The position numbers and the translations under genes are program-made. DNA of 64,000 bases from Sulfitobacter albidus (GTDB lineage: Bacteria; Pseudomonadota; Alphaproteobacteria; Rhodobacterales; Rhodobacteraceae), in NCBI RefSeq assembly GCF_018200035.1, contig NZ_CP073581.1, positions 926,501 to 990,500 of the forward strand, given 5' to 3'. Shown in pieces: positions 44,512-56,114 of the stretch (position 1 is its first letter; each line of letters begins with the position of its first letter). Below the pieces are notes generated by a model. The model was given only the letters and a program-made list of their open reading frames with translations, did no database searches and was not told the origin of the DNA.

Positions 44512-45711
44512 ATGGCCCGGATCGCGATTTTCTGCGATGGCACGTGGAACAACCCCGCCATGACACAGCCGACCCATGTGGTCCGGCTGTCTGACAAAAC
44601 CCCAAAAACACCCCAGCAGGACACCGCCTATGTCGAGGGTGTCGGCGCGGGCGAGGCGCCCAACGCGCTGTCGCGCGGCATCCTCAAGATCGGCGGCGGC
44701 GCCTTCGGCTGGGGGTTGAACGCGAATATCAAACGCGCCTACGCGGAGCTGTGCCGCCGCTACCAGCCCGGCGATGACATCTTTATCTTCGGGTTTTCGC
44801 GCGGGGCCTATACCGCGCGCTCGCTTGCGGGGATGGTGCGCAAATGCGGGATCATCGAGACGATTGACGATGAGGCGCTCGACGCGGCGTTCCGGCTGTA
44901 CCGCAAGCCGGGGGTGGCCAATCATCCCGACGCGCTGCGCATCCTCAAACAGCGCCGCCGCCTGTCGCCGCGCGCGGCCACCTCGCAGGCGGATCTGGAT
45001 TGGCGGACGGTGACGCCTTCCGATGACGATCCGGCCGAGGGGTTTCACCGGGTGCAGATCGCCTATCTGGGCATCTGGGATACCGTCGGCGCTTTGGGAA
45101 TCCCGGCGCCACTGCTGGGGCCTGTCGCGACGCTGTGGAACGCGCGCTACCAGTTTCACGACACGAAACTCAGCTCGATGGTGCGGGCCGCGCGCCATGC
45201 GGTCGCTCTGGACGAGCGGCGGGTGTTCTACAAACCCAGCCTTTGGGACAATCTGGAGGCCAGCCGCGAGGGGCCGGGCCTGAACCACGGCGACCGGAGC
45301 CCCGGTCGCCCCTATCAACAGGTGTGGTTCACCGGTACCCACGCGATTGTCGGCGGCTCTGCCCCCAAGGCGCGCAAGCTGACGGGTCAATCGCTGCGCT
45401 GGATCGCCGAAGGGGCCGTGCAGGCGGGGCTTGAGATCGACATGGCGGATCTGCTTGACGCCGATCCTGATCCGCTGGCGGAAAGTGCAACGCTGAGCCA
45501 GCCGCCGCTTTTGTACGAAATCACCGGCAATCTGCTGCGCTGGCGGGCGGGGCCGGGGCATCCGATCGATCTGCACGAAAGCGCGCATTCCCGCGTGGCC
45601 AAACGGCGCGACTACCGGCCGCGCTCGCTGAAAAATCTGATGCCAGAACTGTTCGGCGAGCCGCCTATCGGGACGCAGACGCGCCCCGACCGGCCGGAGC
45701 CGGGGCGCTGA
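44512..45711 (+). CDS. DUF2235 alpha/beta-hydrolase (phospholipase-like)
   Basis: 399 residues. IAIFCDGTWNN at the N-terminus, the nucleophile elbow GFSRGAYTARSLAGM (Ser near 99), IWDTVGALGIP and VWFTGTHAIVGG define DUF2235. Relatives include Tle1-type type VI secretion lipases, in which the last motif supplies the histidine. There are no secretion genes, VgrG or immunity gene nearby, so a housekeeping or unknown hydrolase role is as likely. Confidence 0.82.
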   Translation: MARIAIFCDGTWNNPAMTQPTHVVRLSDKTPKTPQQDTAYVEGVGAGEAPNALSRGILKIGGGAFGWGLNANIKRAYAELCRRYQPGDDIFIFGFSRGAYTARSLAGMVRKCGIIETIDDEALDAAFRLYRKPGVANHPDALRILKQRRRLSPRAATSQADLDWRTVTPSDDDPAEGFHRVQIAYLGIWDTVGALGIPAPLLGPVATLWNARYQFHDTKLSSMVRAARHAVALDERRVFYKPSLWDNLEASREGPGLNHGDRSPGRPYQQVWFTGTHAIVGGSAPKARKLTGQSLRWIAEGAVQAGLEIDMADLLDADPDPLAESATLSQPPLLYEITGNLLRWRAGPGHPIDLHESAHSRVAKRRDYRPRSLKNLMPELFGEPPIGTQTRPDRPEPGR

Positions 45712-45715
45712 TCGC

Positions 45716-47007
<1,292 letters not shown>

Positions 47008-47207
47008 GATACTGTCCTCCAGGGTGTGAATCAGATGGCCGGGTTATGGCCCATCTTGGCGCGCGGGGTAGGGGGCTGATGCGGGCGCGCGCGCGGTCAA
47101 ATAAGCCGCCGCCGCGCCTTGCAAACCCCCCGGTCGCCGCATAGGTTCTGCCAAATTCAAACGCCCGGCGCGCCCGCGTGCCGCGACCTGCCGCAAAGGA
47201 CTTCACC

Positions 47208-47486
47208 ATGGGTGGTATCGAGCAATTTATCCCGCTGATCCTGATCTTCGCGATCATGTATTTCCTGCTGATCCGTCCCCAGCAGAAAAAGCTCAAGGAC
47301 CATCAGGCGATGGTCGCCGCGCTGCGCCGGGGTGATCAGGTCGTCACGCAGGGCGGCATCGTCGGCAAGGTCGTCAAGGTCAAGGACGACGGTGAGATCG
47401 AGGTCGAGATCGCCGATGGCGTCAAGGTCCGCGTGATCCAGAACACCATCGCCACGGTCATCAACAAAACCGAACCGGCGAAGTAA
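47208..47486 (+). CDS. yajC: Preprotein translocase accessory subunit YajC
   Basis: 92 residues. One membrane helix (FIPLILIFAIMYFLLIRP) leads to the conserved RPQQKKLKDHQAMVAALRRGDQVVTQGGIVGKV region, quoted here only as its family pattern (RPQQKK, LRRGDQVVT, GGIVGKV). It works with SecD and SecF, whose genes follow 35 bases downstream. The gap of 200 bases to serS should contain divergent promoters. Confidence 0.93.
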   Translation: MGGIEQFIPLILIFAIMYFLLIRPQQKKLKDHQAMVAALRRGDQVVTQGGIVGKVVKVKDDGEIEVEIADGVKVRVIQNTIATVINKTEPAK

Positions 47487-47521
47487 CCACCCCCTCGGAT
47501 TCCAAGACAAAGGCGGGCGGC

Positions 47522-49171
47522 ATGCTCCAGATCGGTCTGTTCAAACGTATCGCCATCGTGCTGACCTGTGTGGCGGGGCTGCTGTTGGCGATGCCAAATG
47601 CGTTCTACACGGTGGTCGAGGGCCACAATGACGCCGTGCAGGAGATCGAGCAGGCGGGCAGCACCGCCGCGCTTGAGGCGCAGCGCGATCTGTGGCCCGA
47701 ATGGTTGCCAAGCGGTTTGGTCAATCTGGGCCTCGACTTGCGCGGCGGCGCGCATCTGCTGGCCGAGGTCCGCGTGCAGGATGTCTATGCCGCCCGGCTT
47801 GAGGCGATGTGGCCCGAGGTGCGCGACAGCCTGCGCGCGCTGACGCCCGTGCGCCGCCAGCAGGCCCCCTCGGATGAGCTGCGCCTGCGCCTCAATGAGC
47901 CGGAAAAGACCGCCGAAGCGTTGCAGATCGTGCGCGGTCTGGCGCAGCCGGTGCAAACGCTCACCGGGGTGGGGGCCAACGACATCGAAGTTTCCGCCAC
48001 TGACGGCATCCTTACCATCGTGCTGTCGGAGGCCGAGAAATCCGCCACCGACGAGCGCACGATGCAGCAATCGCTCGAAATCATCCGCCGCCGTATCGAC
48101 GAGGTCGGCACGCGCGAGCCGACGATCCAGCGTCAGGGCACCGACCGTATCCTCATCCAGGTGCCGGGCATCGGCTCGGCGGCTGAGCTGAAGGCGATCA
48201 TCGGCACGACCGCGCAGCTGACGTTCAGCCCCGTGGTGCGCCGCACCAATGATGGCTCAGACAACGCAGGGATCGGGAATGAAACGATTCCCTCGCTCGA
48301 CGAGCCGGGCGTGTTCTACGTCATCGAAAGCGCCCCCGTCGTGACCGGCGAAGAGCTGGTCGATGCGCAGCCCGCGTTTGACCAGAACGGCAACCCGGCG
48401 GTGAACTTCCGGTTCAACACCACTGGCGCGCGCAAATTCGGGGATTACACGGCCGAGAATATCGGCGCGCCCTTTGCCATCGTGCTCGACGACGAGGTGG
48501 TAAGCGCCCCCACGATCCAGAGCCATATTCCAGGCGGATCGGGCATCATCACGGGGAATTTCACGGTCGAGGAATCGACGCGGCTTGCCGTGCTGTTGCG
48601 CGCGGGCGCGCTGCCCGCCGAGCTGGACTTCCTCGAAGAGCGCACCATCGGCCCCGAGCTGGGCCAGGACAGCATCGACGCAGGCAAGGTGGCCACCATC
48701 GTGGCCTTTGTCGCCGTGCTGTTTTTCATGTTCGCCAGCTACGGGCTGTTCGGGATTTTCGCCAATGTGGCCCTGATCGTGAACGTCGGGCTGCTGTTCG
48801 GGCTGCTCAGCCTCATCGGCGCCACGCTGACCCTGCCGGGCATCGCGGGCATCGTGCTGACCGTCGGCATGGCGGTGGACGCAAACGTGCTGATCTTCGA
48901 GCGGATCCGCGAAGAGGCGAAATCGGCCAAGGGGCCGGCGCGCGCGATCCAGCTTGGCTATGAAAAGGCGCTCAGCGCGATCCTTGACGCCAACATCACG
49001 ACGTTCATCACCGCCGTGATCCTCTTTGCCATGGGGTCTGGCCCGGTGCGCGGGTTCGCGATTACGCTGGGCATCGGCATTGTAACTTCCGTCTTCACCG
49101 CGATTTTCGTCACACGCCTGATGGTCGTGATCTGGTACGAACGCCGCCGCCCCAAAACAATCGAGATTTGA
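47522..49171 (+). CDS. secD: Protein translocase subunit SecD
   Basis: 549 residues. An N-terminal helix and the LGLDLRGGAHLLAEV motif precede the large periplasmic P1 domain, including RRRIDEVGTREPTIQRQG. Five further helices form the RND-like channel, with TLPGIAGIVLTVGMAVDANV and FERIREE. SecDF uses proton flux to pull exported proteins through SecYEG. Its stop is one base before the secF start. Confidence 0.95.
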   Translation: MLQIGLFKRIAIVLTCVAGLLLAMPNAFYTVVEGHNDAVQEIEQAGSTAALEAQRDLWPEWLPSGLVNLGLDLRGGAHLLAEVRVQDVYAARLEAMWPEVRDSLRALTPVRRQQAPSDELRLRLNEPEKTAEALQIVRGLAQPVQTLTGVGANDIEVSATDGILTIVLSEAEKSATDERTMQQSLEIIRRRIDEVGTREPTIQRQGTDRILIQVPGIGSAAELKAIIGTTAQLTFSPVVRRTNDGSDNAGIGNETIPSLDEPGVFYVIESAPVVTGEELVDAQPAFDQNGNPAVNFRFNTTGARKFGDYTAENIGAPFAIVLDDEVVSAPTIQSHIPGGSGIITGNFTVEESTRLAVLLRAGALPAELDFLEERTIGPELGQDSIDAGKVATIVAFVAVLFFMFASYGLFGIFANVALIVNVGLLFGLLSLIGATLTLPGIAGIVLTVGMAVDANVLIFERIREEAKSAKGPARAIQLGYEKALSAILDANITTFITAVILFAMGSGPVRGFAITLGIGIVTSVFTAIFVTRLMVVIWYERRRPKTIEI

Positions 49172-49172
49172 T

Positions 49173-50141
49173 ATGCGCCTGAGACTGGTCAAACAGAATA
49201 CGAATTTCGATTTCTTCAACCGTTGGAAGATGTGGCTGGGGATCTCCGGCATCATGATGGTGGTGGCGCTGGTGTCGTTCCTGTTGCAGGGGCTGAACTT
49301 CGGCATCGACTTCCGCGGCGGCACGACGATCCGCACCGAAAGCCCGCTGCCGGTCGAAATCGGCCTGTACCGCGATGCCATCGCGCCGCTGGAGCTAGGC
49401 GATATTTCGATCACCGAAGTGTTCGATCCGCAGTTCCGTGACGACCAAAACGTGGCGATGATCCGCATTCAGGCCCAGGACGGGCAGGAGGCGGTCACGA
49501 CGGATGTGATCGAAGCGGTCGAGGCAGCGCTGGTCAAGGTGCGCCCGGACATCAAGTTCGTGTCGGTCGAATCCGTGGGGCCAAAGGTGTCGGGGGAGCT
49601 GATCAATACCGCGATCATCGCCGTCGCCTTGGCGATCGGGGCGGTCCTGATCTACATCTGGCTGCGGTTCGAATGGCAGTTCGCCGCCGGTGCCGTGCTG
49701 GCGCTGGTGCACGATGTCGTCCTGACCATCGGCGTCTTTTCGGAGCTTCAGATCCGGTTCGATCTCGCGATCATCGCGGCCTTGCTGACAATCGTGGGTT
49801 ATTCGCTGAACGACACCGTGGTAGTTTTTGACCGGGTCCGCGAGAACCTGCGCAAATACAAGAAACGCCCGCTGAAAGAAGTGCTTAACGTCTCGATCAA
49901 CGAAACGCTGAGCCGGACCTTCATGACCTCGGTCACGACACTGCTGGCGCTGATTTCGCTGTTTGTGCTGGGTGGGGACGTCATTCGCGGCTTTGTCTTT
50001 GCGATGATCTGGGGTGTGATCGTGGGCACCTATTCGTCGATCTTCGTGGCCACGGCGGCGCTGCTGTATTTCGGGGTCAAGCGGGACTGGTCCAAGCCCG
50101 ACGCGAACGCTGGCAACCAATACGCCAATATCGATGCCTGA
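49173..50141 (+). CDS. secF: Protein translocase subunit SecF
   Basis: 322 residues, six membrane helices. GLNFGIDFRGGT is the family D-motif, SVGPKVSGELI follows, and the TM4 segment reads GYSLNDTVVVFDRVREN. Partner of SecD. The 3' end overlaps the next gene by eight bases. Confidence 0.95.
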   Translation: MRLRLVKQNTNFDFFNRWKMWLGISGIMMVVALVSFLLQGLNFGIDFRGGTTIRTESPLPVEIGLYRDAIAPLELGDISITEVFDPQFRDDQNVAMIRIQAQDGQEAVTTDVIEAVEAALVKVRPDIKFVSVESVGPKVSGELINTAIIAVALAIGAVLIYIWLRFEWQFAAGAVLALVHDVVLTIGVFSELQIRFDLAIIAALLTIVGYSLNDTVVVFDRVRENLRKYKKRPLKEVLNVSINETLSRTFMTSVTTLLALISLFVLGGDVIRGFVFAMIWGVIVGTYSSIFVATAALLYFGVKRDWSKPDANAGNQYANIDA

Positions 50142-50889
50142 AACGCTGATCGCAGCTCTGGCGGTGCCGGGGCTGCATTGGCTGGTTCTGGCGGTCTTTG
50201 TCGCGGGGCTGGTGCGCGGCTTTGCGGGATTTGGCTCTGCGATGATCATCATGCCGGTGGCGTCCTCGGTGCTCAGCCCGGTGGAGGCGGTGATTTTCCT
50301 TGTCGCGGCTGAGCTGATCGGCCCGCTGCCCAACCTGCGGTCCGCATGGCGCGAGGGCGCGCCGCGTGACGTAGGCCTGCTGATCGCGGGCGCCGTGCTG
50401 GCGTTGCCCTTTGGGGTCTGGATGCTCAGCGTGATGCAGCCCGCTGCCTTTGGCTGGATCGTCTCAATGACCGTGCTCGCCCTGCTGGGGCTGATGATGA
50501 CGGGCTGGCGCCTGCGCGGCGCGCTCACCCGGCGGCTGACGATCTTCACCGGCGCCGTGGGCGGCTGGATGACCGGTTTTGCGGGCATCCCCGGACCGCC
50601 TGTCATCATGCTGTACATGGCGTCGACGCTGCCGATCTCGGTCATTCGGGCGAATTTTCTGCTCTATCTTCTGGCGCTCGACCTGCTGCTGGTGCCGCTG
50701 CTGTGGATCCTCGGGCTGATGAACTGGTCGATCGCCGTGCTGGGCCTTTTGGTAGGCATCCCCAACCTTGTGGCCAACGTCATCGGCGCGCGCCTGTTCG
50801 ATCCGGGCGCGGAGCGACTTTTCCGCAGCGTGGCCTATATCGTCATCGCGGCGTCGGCTATCATCGGCCTGCCGATCTGGAAGGGGTGA
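50134..50889 (+). CDS. TauE/SafE family permease (second copy in the window)
   Basis: 251 residues, about eight helices. The first family motif reads GFAGFGSAMIIMPVASSVLS and the second GFAGIPGPPVIMLYM, both looser than in the protein at 18625-19449, so they are distant paralogues. Substrate unknown; an anion exporter is likely. It is overlapped by secF and followed four bases later by the Mth938-like gene. Confidence 0.87.
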   Translation: MPETLIAALAVPGLHWLVLAVFVAGLVRGFAGFGSAMIIMPVASSVLSPVEAVIFLVAAELIGPLPNLRSAWREGAPRDVGLLIAGAVLALPFGVWMLSVMQPAAFGWIVSMTVLALLGLMMTGWRLRGALTRRLTIFTGAVGGWMTGFAGIPGPPVIMLYMASTLPISVIRANFLLYLLALDLLLVPLLWILGLMNWSIAVLGLLVGIPNLVANVIGARLFDPGAERLFRSVAYIVIAASAIIGLPIWKG

Positions 50890-50893
50890 ACAC

Positions 50894-51247
50894 ATGCGAT
50901 TGAACGAAGTGGTCTTTAACGACGCCAAACCGGTCGAGGGGTATGGCCCGGGCTTTTTCCGCATCGGGGGGCAGGTGATCCACGGCCCTGTCATCACGGC
51001 GCAGACGGGGACGCAGACGTGGGGCGGGCTTGGCGATACCGACCCTCTGGTGGCCCTTGCCGGTCAGACGGACGTGATTTTCATCGGCACCGGGGCCGAG
51101 ATCGCGCATCTGCCGCCCGAGATGATCGCGACCCTGGAAGCGGCCGGTGTGGGGGTCGAGGCGATGGCCTCCCCGGCGGCGGCACGCACCTACAACGTGC
51201 TGCTGAGCGAGGGGCGGCGCGTGGCGCTGGCCCTGTTGCCGATCTAG
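50894..51247 (+). CDS. Mth938-like (DUF498/NDUFAF3-type) domain protein
   Basis: 117 residues. GYGPGFFRIGGQVIHGPVI, IFIGTGAEIAHLPPE, GVGVEAMASPAAARTYNVLL and VALALLPI match the family that includes the complex I assembly factor NDUFAF3. The same order (secF, permease, Mth938, ccmA) is common in Rhodobacteraceae. A role in respiratory assembly is inference. Confidence 0.88.
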   Translation: MRLNEVVFNDAKPVEGYGPGFFRIGGQVIHGPVITAQTGTQTWGGLGDTDPLVALAGQTDVIFIGTGAEIAHLPPEMIATLEAAGVGVEAMASPAAARTYNVLLSEGRRVALALLPI

Positions 51248-51865
51248 GTGAGCCTGCGGCTGAGAGATGTGGCCGTCGCGCGCGGCGGCGTGCCGGTGCT
51301 CAGCGGTGTCAACCTGCGGGTGGAACCGGGTAACACGCTGATCCTGCGCGGCCCCAATGGTGCGGGCAAGACGACGCTGCTGCGCACCATCGCCGGGCTG
51401 CAACCCCCGCTGACGGGGCGGATCGCCGGGGCAGAGGATACCGTCGCTTACGCGGGCCACGCCGACGGGCTAAAGGCGATGCTGAGCGTCGCGGAAAACC
51501 TGTCGTTCTGGGCGCGCATCTACGGGCAGCATGATATCGGTGCGGCGCTGGATGCCTATCACCTGACGCAGCTACAGGACCGGCTGGCGGGCTCGCTTTC
51601 GGCGGGGCAGAAACGCCGCGCGGGGCTGGCGCGGTTGCTGGTGACAGGGCGGCCCCTGTGGGTGATGGATGAACCCACGGTGTCGCTGGACCGCGAGGCC
51701 GTGGGGTGGTTTGCGGATTGTTTGCGCGCGCATCTGGCGGGCGGTGGCATGGCGGTGATCGCCACCCACATTGATCTGGGCCTTGAGGCGACGGTATTCG
51801 ACATCACCGATCTGCGTGCCGCCCCCACCGAATTGCTGGGCGCCAGCGACGAGGCGTTCCTGTGA
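51248..51865 (+). CDS. ccmA: Heme exporter ATP-binding protein CcmA
   Basis: 205 residues, single ATPase domain: Walker [10 protein letters not shown], signature LSAGQKRR, Walker [13 protein letters not shown]. The start is GTG immediately after the preceding TAG. CcmA with CcmB and CcmC powers release of heme-loaded CcmE for cytochrome c maturation. It overlaps ccmB by four bases. Confidence 0.93.
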   Translation: MSLRLRDVAVARGGVPVLSGVNLRVEPGNTLILRGPNGAGKTTLLRTIAGLQPPLTGRIAGAEDTVAYAGHADGLKAMLSVAENLSFWARIYGQHDIGAALDAYHLTQLQDRLAGSLSAGQKRRAGLARLLVTGRPLWVMDEPTVSLDREAVGWFADCLRAHLAGGGMAVIATHIDLGLEATVFDITDLRAAPTELLGASDEAFL

Positions 51866-52518
51866 TCGCGCTGCTGGTGCGGGATCTGCGGCTGGCGCTG
51901 CGCGCGGGCGGCGGCTTTGGTCTGGGTCTTGCGTTCTTTTTGATCCTCACGGTGCTGGTGCCCTTCAGCGTCGGCCCGCAAAGCACGCTTTTATCGACCA
52001 TCGCACCGGGCGTGCTGTGGCTGGGCGCGTTGCTGGCGTGTCTTTTGTCGCTCGACCGGCTGCTGGCGCTGGATTATGAGGACGGCACGCTGGATGTGCT
52101 GGCCACCGCTCCGCTGCCGTTGGAGGCCGCACTGGCGGTCAAGGGCGTGGCCCATTGGATCACCACGGGCCTGCCGCTGGTGGTGGCCGCCCCCGCGCTT
52201 GGCGTGTTGCTGAACCTGCCCGCGCAGGGGTATGGCTGGCTGGTGGTCTCGCTGGCGCTCGGCACGCCCGCGTTGTCGATGATCGGCACCTTCGGTGCGG
52301 CGCTGACGGTGGGGATCAAACGCGGCGGACTGCTGTTGTCGCTTCTGGTGCTGCCGCTTTACGTGCCGACGCTGATTTTCGGCGCCGAGGCCGCGCGCCG
52401 GGGGGCTGTGGGCATGAGCGTCGAGACGCCGCTGATCCTGCTGGCGGGGATCTCGCTGGGCTGCGTGGCGCTCTTGCCCTTTGCCGCCGCCGCCGCGCTG
52501 CGGATGACGATCAGGTGA
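51862..52518 (+). CDS. ccmB: Heme exporter membrane protein CcmB
   Basis: 218 residues, six helices. [20 protein letters not shown] begins the protein, and [21 protein letters not shown] and [19 protein letters not shown] are family segments. Membrane partner of CcmA. The ATG overlaps the ccmA stop. Confidence 0.93.
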   Translation: MIALLVRDLRLALRAGGGFGLGLAFFLILTVLVPFSVGPQSTLLSTIAPGVLWLGALLACLLSLDRLLALDYEDGTLDVLATAPLPLEAALAVKGVAHWITTGLPLVVAAPALGVLLNLPAQGYGWLVVSLALGTPALSMIGTFGAALTVGIKRGGLLLSLLVLPLYVPTLIFGAEAARRGAVGMSVETPLILLAGISLGCVALLPFAAAAALRMTIR

Positions 52519-52568
52519 GCGACGCTTTGTCCATTGAGCCTGCGCTGGCGGAGCATTAGATACCCCTC

Positions 52569-53300
52569 ATGTCGATCTGGGAATACGCAAATCCGGTCAG
52601 GTTTCTGGCCCTGAGCGCCAAGGTGCAGCCCTATGCCTGGGGTCTTGCCGCCGTGGGGATTGTCGTGGGCCTTGTCTGGGGCTTTTTCGGCACGCCGGAT
52701 GATTTCCGGCAGGGATCGACGGTCAAGATCATCTATTTGCACGTGCCCTCCGCCTGGATCGCGATCAACGCGTGGATCATGATGCTGGTCGCCTCGCTCA
52801 TTTGGCTGGTGCGGCGGCACCACGTCAGCGCGCTGGCCGCCAAGGCGGCGGCACCCGTGGGGCTCGTGATGACGGTGATCGGCCTGCTGACCGGCGCGAT
52901 CTGGGGCCAGCCCATGTGGGGGACGTGGTGGGCGTGGGATCCGCGGCTGACCTCGTTCCTGATCCTGTTTCTGTTCTATCTGGGCTACATCGCGCTTTGG
53001 GCGGCGATTGACGATCCCGACACCGCTGCCGATCTGACATCTGTGCTGTGCCTCGTCGGGTCGGTCTTTGCGCTGATGTCGCGCTACGCGGTGTTGTTCT
53101 GGAGCCAGGGATTGCATCAGGGCGCGAGCCTGAGCCTCGACAAGGAAGAGAACATCTCTGACGTGTTCTGGCTGCCGCTTGTGATCTGCATCGCGGGCTT
53201 CACGCTGCTGTTTCTGGCGCTGGTGCTTTACCGAACGGGCACTGAGATCGCGCTGCGCCGGGCGCGCGCGCTGACGGCCCGGCAGGAGCGGGTGGCATGA
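52569..53300 (+). CDS. ccmC: Heme-handling membrane protein CcmC
   Basis: 243 residues, six helices with the tryptophan-rich WWD heme-binding segment GTWWAWDPRLTSFLILFLFY, flanked by the histidines expected for heme ligation (YLHVPSAW and the later QGLHQGAS). It transfers heme to CcmE. A 50-base gap separates it from ccmB, and its stop overlaps ccmD. Confidence 0.94.
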   Translation: MSIWEYANPVRFLALSAKVQPYAWGLAAVGIVVGLVWGFFGTPDDFRQGSTVKIIYLHVPSAWIAINAWIMMLVASLIWLVRRHHVSALAAKAAAPVGLVMTVIGLLTGAIWGQPMWGTWWAWDPRLTSFLILFLFYLGYIALWAAIDDPDTAADLTSVLCLVGSVFALMSRYAVLFWSQGLHQGASLSLDKEENISDVFWLPLVICIAGFTLLFLALVLYRTGTEIALRRARALTARQERVA

Positions 53301-53455
53301 TGCCGGATCTGGGAAAATACGCGGGCGAAGTGCTGAGCGCCTACGGGATCTCGCTGGCGCTGATTGCGGTGTTGCTGATCGTGACCCTGCGCGCCGGGCG
53401 CCGGGCGCGTGCGGCGCTGAAACACATCGAACGGGAAGGGAGCCCGGATGCCTAA
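53297..53455 (+). CDS. ccmD: Heme exporter small subunit CcmD
   Basis: 52 residues. The sequence begins MMPDLGKYAGEVLSAYGIS, then one helix (LALIAVLLIVTL) and a basic tail (RAGRRARAALKHIER), as in CcmD. It overlaps ccmC by four bases and ccmG by eight. CcmD is needed for release of heme-bound CcmE. Confidence 0.9.
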   Translation: MMPDLGKYAGEVLSAYGISLALIAVLLIVTLRAGRRARAALKHIEREGSPDA

Positions 53456-53996
53456 ATTAAGCCCCCTCATGATCGCCCCGCCGCTGATCTTTGCCGCCTT
53501 TGTCGGGCTGGCCGCAGTCGGGATGTACCGCGATGACCCCGACGCGCTGCCCTCGACCCTTGTGGGGCGCGCGGCCCCCGCCGTGCCCGAACGCGCGCTC
53601 AGCGATTTCCCGCAAGCCAGCGACGCCATGCTGGCAAGCGGGGAGGTGACGCTGGTGAACTTCTGGGCCAGCTGGTGCCCGCCCTGCCGGGCAGAGCATC
53701 CGCGCCTTTTGCGCATGGAGGCCGAAGGCATCCCCATCGTCGGCATCAATTTCAAGGATACCGAAGGGGCGGCCTCGCAATACTTGCGTGAGGATGACAA
53801 CCCGTTTGTCGGCGTGGGGTTCGACCCGCAGGGGCGTACCGCAATCGAATGGGGGGTGACGGCGCCGCCAGAGACGTTCATCGTCGGCGCCGATGGCACG
53901 GTCCTTTACCGCTTTGCCGGGCCGCTGGTGGGCAGCGCCTATGAGCAGCGGTTTCTGCCCGCGCTTGAAAAAGCGCAGGCAGAGGCGGGCGGCTAG
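53448..53996 (+). CDS. ccmG: Thiol:disulfide interchange protein CcmG (DsbE)
   Basis: 182 residues. A membrane anchor near the N-terminus (IAPPLIFAAFVGLAAVGM) leads to a periplasmic thioredoxin fold with active site FWASWCPPCRAEHP and the cis-proline region TAPPETFIVG. It keeps apocytochrome c cysteines reduced for heme attachment. Last gene of the ccm operon here; ccmE, ccmF and ccmH are not in the window. Its stop overlaps that of atoE. Confidence 0.94.
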   Translation: MPKLSPLMIAPPLIFAAFVGLAAVGMYRDDPDALPSTLVGRAAPAVPERALSDFPQASDAMLASGEVTLVNFWASWCPPCRAEHPRLLRMEAEGIPIVGINFKDTEGAASQYLREDDNPFVGVGFDPQGRTAIEWGVTAPPETFIVGADGTVLYRFAGPLVGSAYEQRFLPALEKAQAEAGG

Positions 53997-55299
53997 AGGA
54001 ACGACAGCCCCAGCGAGATGATCACACCGCTGATCACCAGATGGATCACGCAAAAGCCCATGATATCCTTGGCGCGCAGGCCCGCGATGCCGAGGATGGG
54101 CAGTGCCCAGAACGGCTGCACCATGTTCGTCCACGCATCGCCCCAGGCCACGGCCATCGACGCCTTGGCAAAATCAACGCCAAGCGCTTCGGCAGCGGGC
54201 AGGATCACGGGCGCCTGTACGGCCCATTGACCACCCCCGAGGGCACAAAGAAGTTCACGATGCCCGCCGACAGGAAGGCAAAGAACGGCAACGTCGCCTC
54301 AGAGGCGAGGTTGACCAGCCCGGTCGAGACGGTCGCGGCCAACCCGGTTTCGACCATGATCGCCATGATGCCCGCGTAGAACGGAAACTGGATCACGATC
54401 CCCGCGCCGCCCTTCACCGCATCGGTGAGCGAATTGAGCAGGTTGCGCGGCGTGCCGTGCAGTAGGATCGCCAGCGTCAGAAAGACAAAGTTGATGACGT
54501 TCAGCGACAATCCGTTCCCGGCCATGAAATACTGGATCAGCCAGGCCACACCGGCGGCTCCGATCAACATTGACAGCACCGGCGTCGTCTCCAGCCACTC
54601 GGCGGGGGTGCGGTTTTCGGGAACCTCGGGGGCGTCCTCTTTCAGCAGGGCTGGGTCGATGTAAATGCTGTCCTCCTCCTTGGGCAGCATGCCGCGATTG
54701 ACCAGCGGCACCGCGATAAACAGCGCCACCACGATGGCGAGGTTGAAGGGGCTAAAGATCGTCTCGGACGTGGGAATGATGCCCGTGATATCGGCAAAGG
54801 GATGCCCTTCGGTAGCGATCGACAACGGGACGGAGCCCGCCAGACCGCCGTGCCAGACGATGAAGCCTGAATAGGCGGAAGCCACCAGCAGGCGGTAATC
54901 AACGCGCACCAGCCGCGCGAGCTCCTTGGCGAACAGTGCTCCGACCACAAGGCCAAAGCCCCAGTTGATCCAGCTCGCCGCAAGCGAGACGAAGCTCACC
55001 AGCAGGATCGCGCCACCGGGGGAGGTGGCCATGCCCGCAAGCGTGGCAAGCCCGCGTTTCACCAGCGGGGTCGAGGCCATCATATAGCCCGTGACCAGCA
55101 CCAGCAGCATCTGCATGGCAAATTGCAACAGCGCCCAGAAGCCATCGCCCCAGGCGGTGACCACTTCCATCGGGCTGGACCCCTGCACGGCCATGGCGGC
55201 CACGGCGGCGATCAGGGTGAGGGCGGTGACAAAAACGAACGGGTCGGGCAGATATCGGTCGACGATCCGCACCATGGGGCGGGAAATTGCGTTGAGCAT
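53993..55299 (-). CDS. atoE: Short-chain fatty acid transporter AtoE (frame broken)
   Basis: About 435 residues if restored, close to E. coli AtoE. Ten or more helices, with WGDGFWALLQFAMQMLLVLV, FASWINWG-type ASWINWGFGLVVGALFAKE and GLAGSVPLSIATEGHPF as landmarks. The frame fails at FFVPSG. One more base in the five-C run 54234-54238 gives GGGQWAVQAPVILPAAEALG and the terminal helices. An ideal GGAGGA site precedes the ATG. It should import butyrate or acetoacetate. The break is probably a base-call error. Confidence 0.88.
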
Positions 55300-55398
55300 G
55301 AAGATCCTCCTCTGATACTCGAATTGTAGCGCTTGCGCGTCAATTGCCCAGGGACATGCCGGAAATTATCAATAATCGCAAACAGGTTTGCAAAACCC

Positions 55399-56088
55399 CT
55401 ATAAACGGTAGCCGCCAGAAACGGTTATGATCTCTCCGGTGATCCAGCGCGCGGCGTCCGAGGCGAGGAATCGCACCACGGGTGCAATGTCTTCGGGCAC
55501 GCCGATGCGCCCCAGCGCCGTCATCTCGACGAATTTTGCAGTGAGCGCTGCGGGGCGTTCGTTTTCGGGGGTGTTGATGCCCCCCGGCGCCACGGCATTC
55601 ACGCGGATGCCCCGCGCGCCCAGCTCGCGGGCCATGCCCCGGGTCCAAGTATTGAGCGCGGCTTTGCTCGCTGAATAGCTGCTCGCGCCAAGGGCCGGCA
55701 GCACGGCGTTCACCGAAGAGACGCTGATGACCCGCGCGCCGGGGCGCAGATGGGGCAGGGCCGCACGCAAAAGCGCCGCAGGGGCGGCAGTGTTGACGGC
55801 GTGATTGCGCCCGTCGTCCTCTTCGTCGGTCAGCAGGGCGCCCGCGTTGTTGACGATCACGTCAAGCTGCCCATGACGGGCGATGATCTCTTCCACGATG
55901 TGCGCAGGTGCGTCCGGGTCGGTGAGGTCAGCCCGGATCGCGTGCACCTCAGGGTACGCGGCCAGCAGCGCGTCGGGCGGGGTGCTGTTGTAGGTGATGA
56001 CCACGGTGCAATCCCCGGCAAAGGCGTCGGCGATGGCGCGCCCGATGCCACGGGCCGCACCTGTAATCAAAACGACGTCTTTCATCAT
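55399..56088 (-). CDS. SDR family oxidoreductase
   Basis: 229 residues. TGAARGIGRA, NNAGALLT, Ser (SVSSVNAV) and YSASK are all present, and the end reads TVSGGYRL. No acidic residue follows beta-2 clearly, so NADP(H) use is possible. No operon partner; substrate unknown. The start is one of two adjacent ATGs after GGAGGG. Confidence 0.82.
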   Translation of the reverse strand: MMKDVVLITGAARGIGRAIADAFAGDCTVVITYNSTPPDALLAAYPEVHAIRADLTDPDAPAHIVEEIIARHGQLDVIVNNAGALLTDEEDDGRNHAVNTAAPAALLRAALPHLRPGARVISVSSVNAVLPALGASSYSASKAALNTWTRGMARELGARGIRVNAVAPGGINTPENERPAALTAKFVEMTALGRIGVPEDIAPVVRFLASDAARWITGEIITVSGGYRL

Positions 56089-56114
56089 GGCCCTCCGTTT
56101 CCGCCAAGCTGCGC

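Noticed and set aside
44512..45711. Type VI secretion effector with immunity gene
   Set aside because: DUF2235 fits Tle1-like lipases, but no VgrG, PAAR, Hcp or immunity gene is adjacent.
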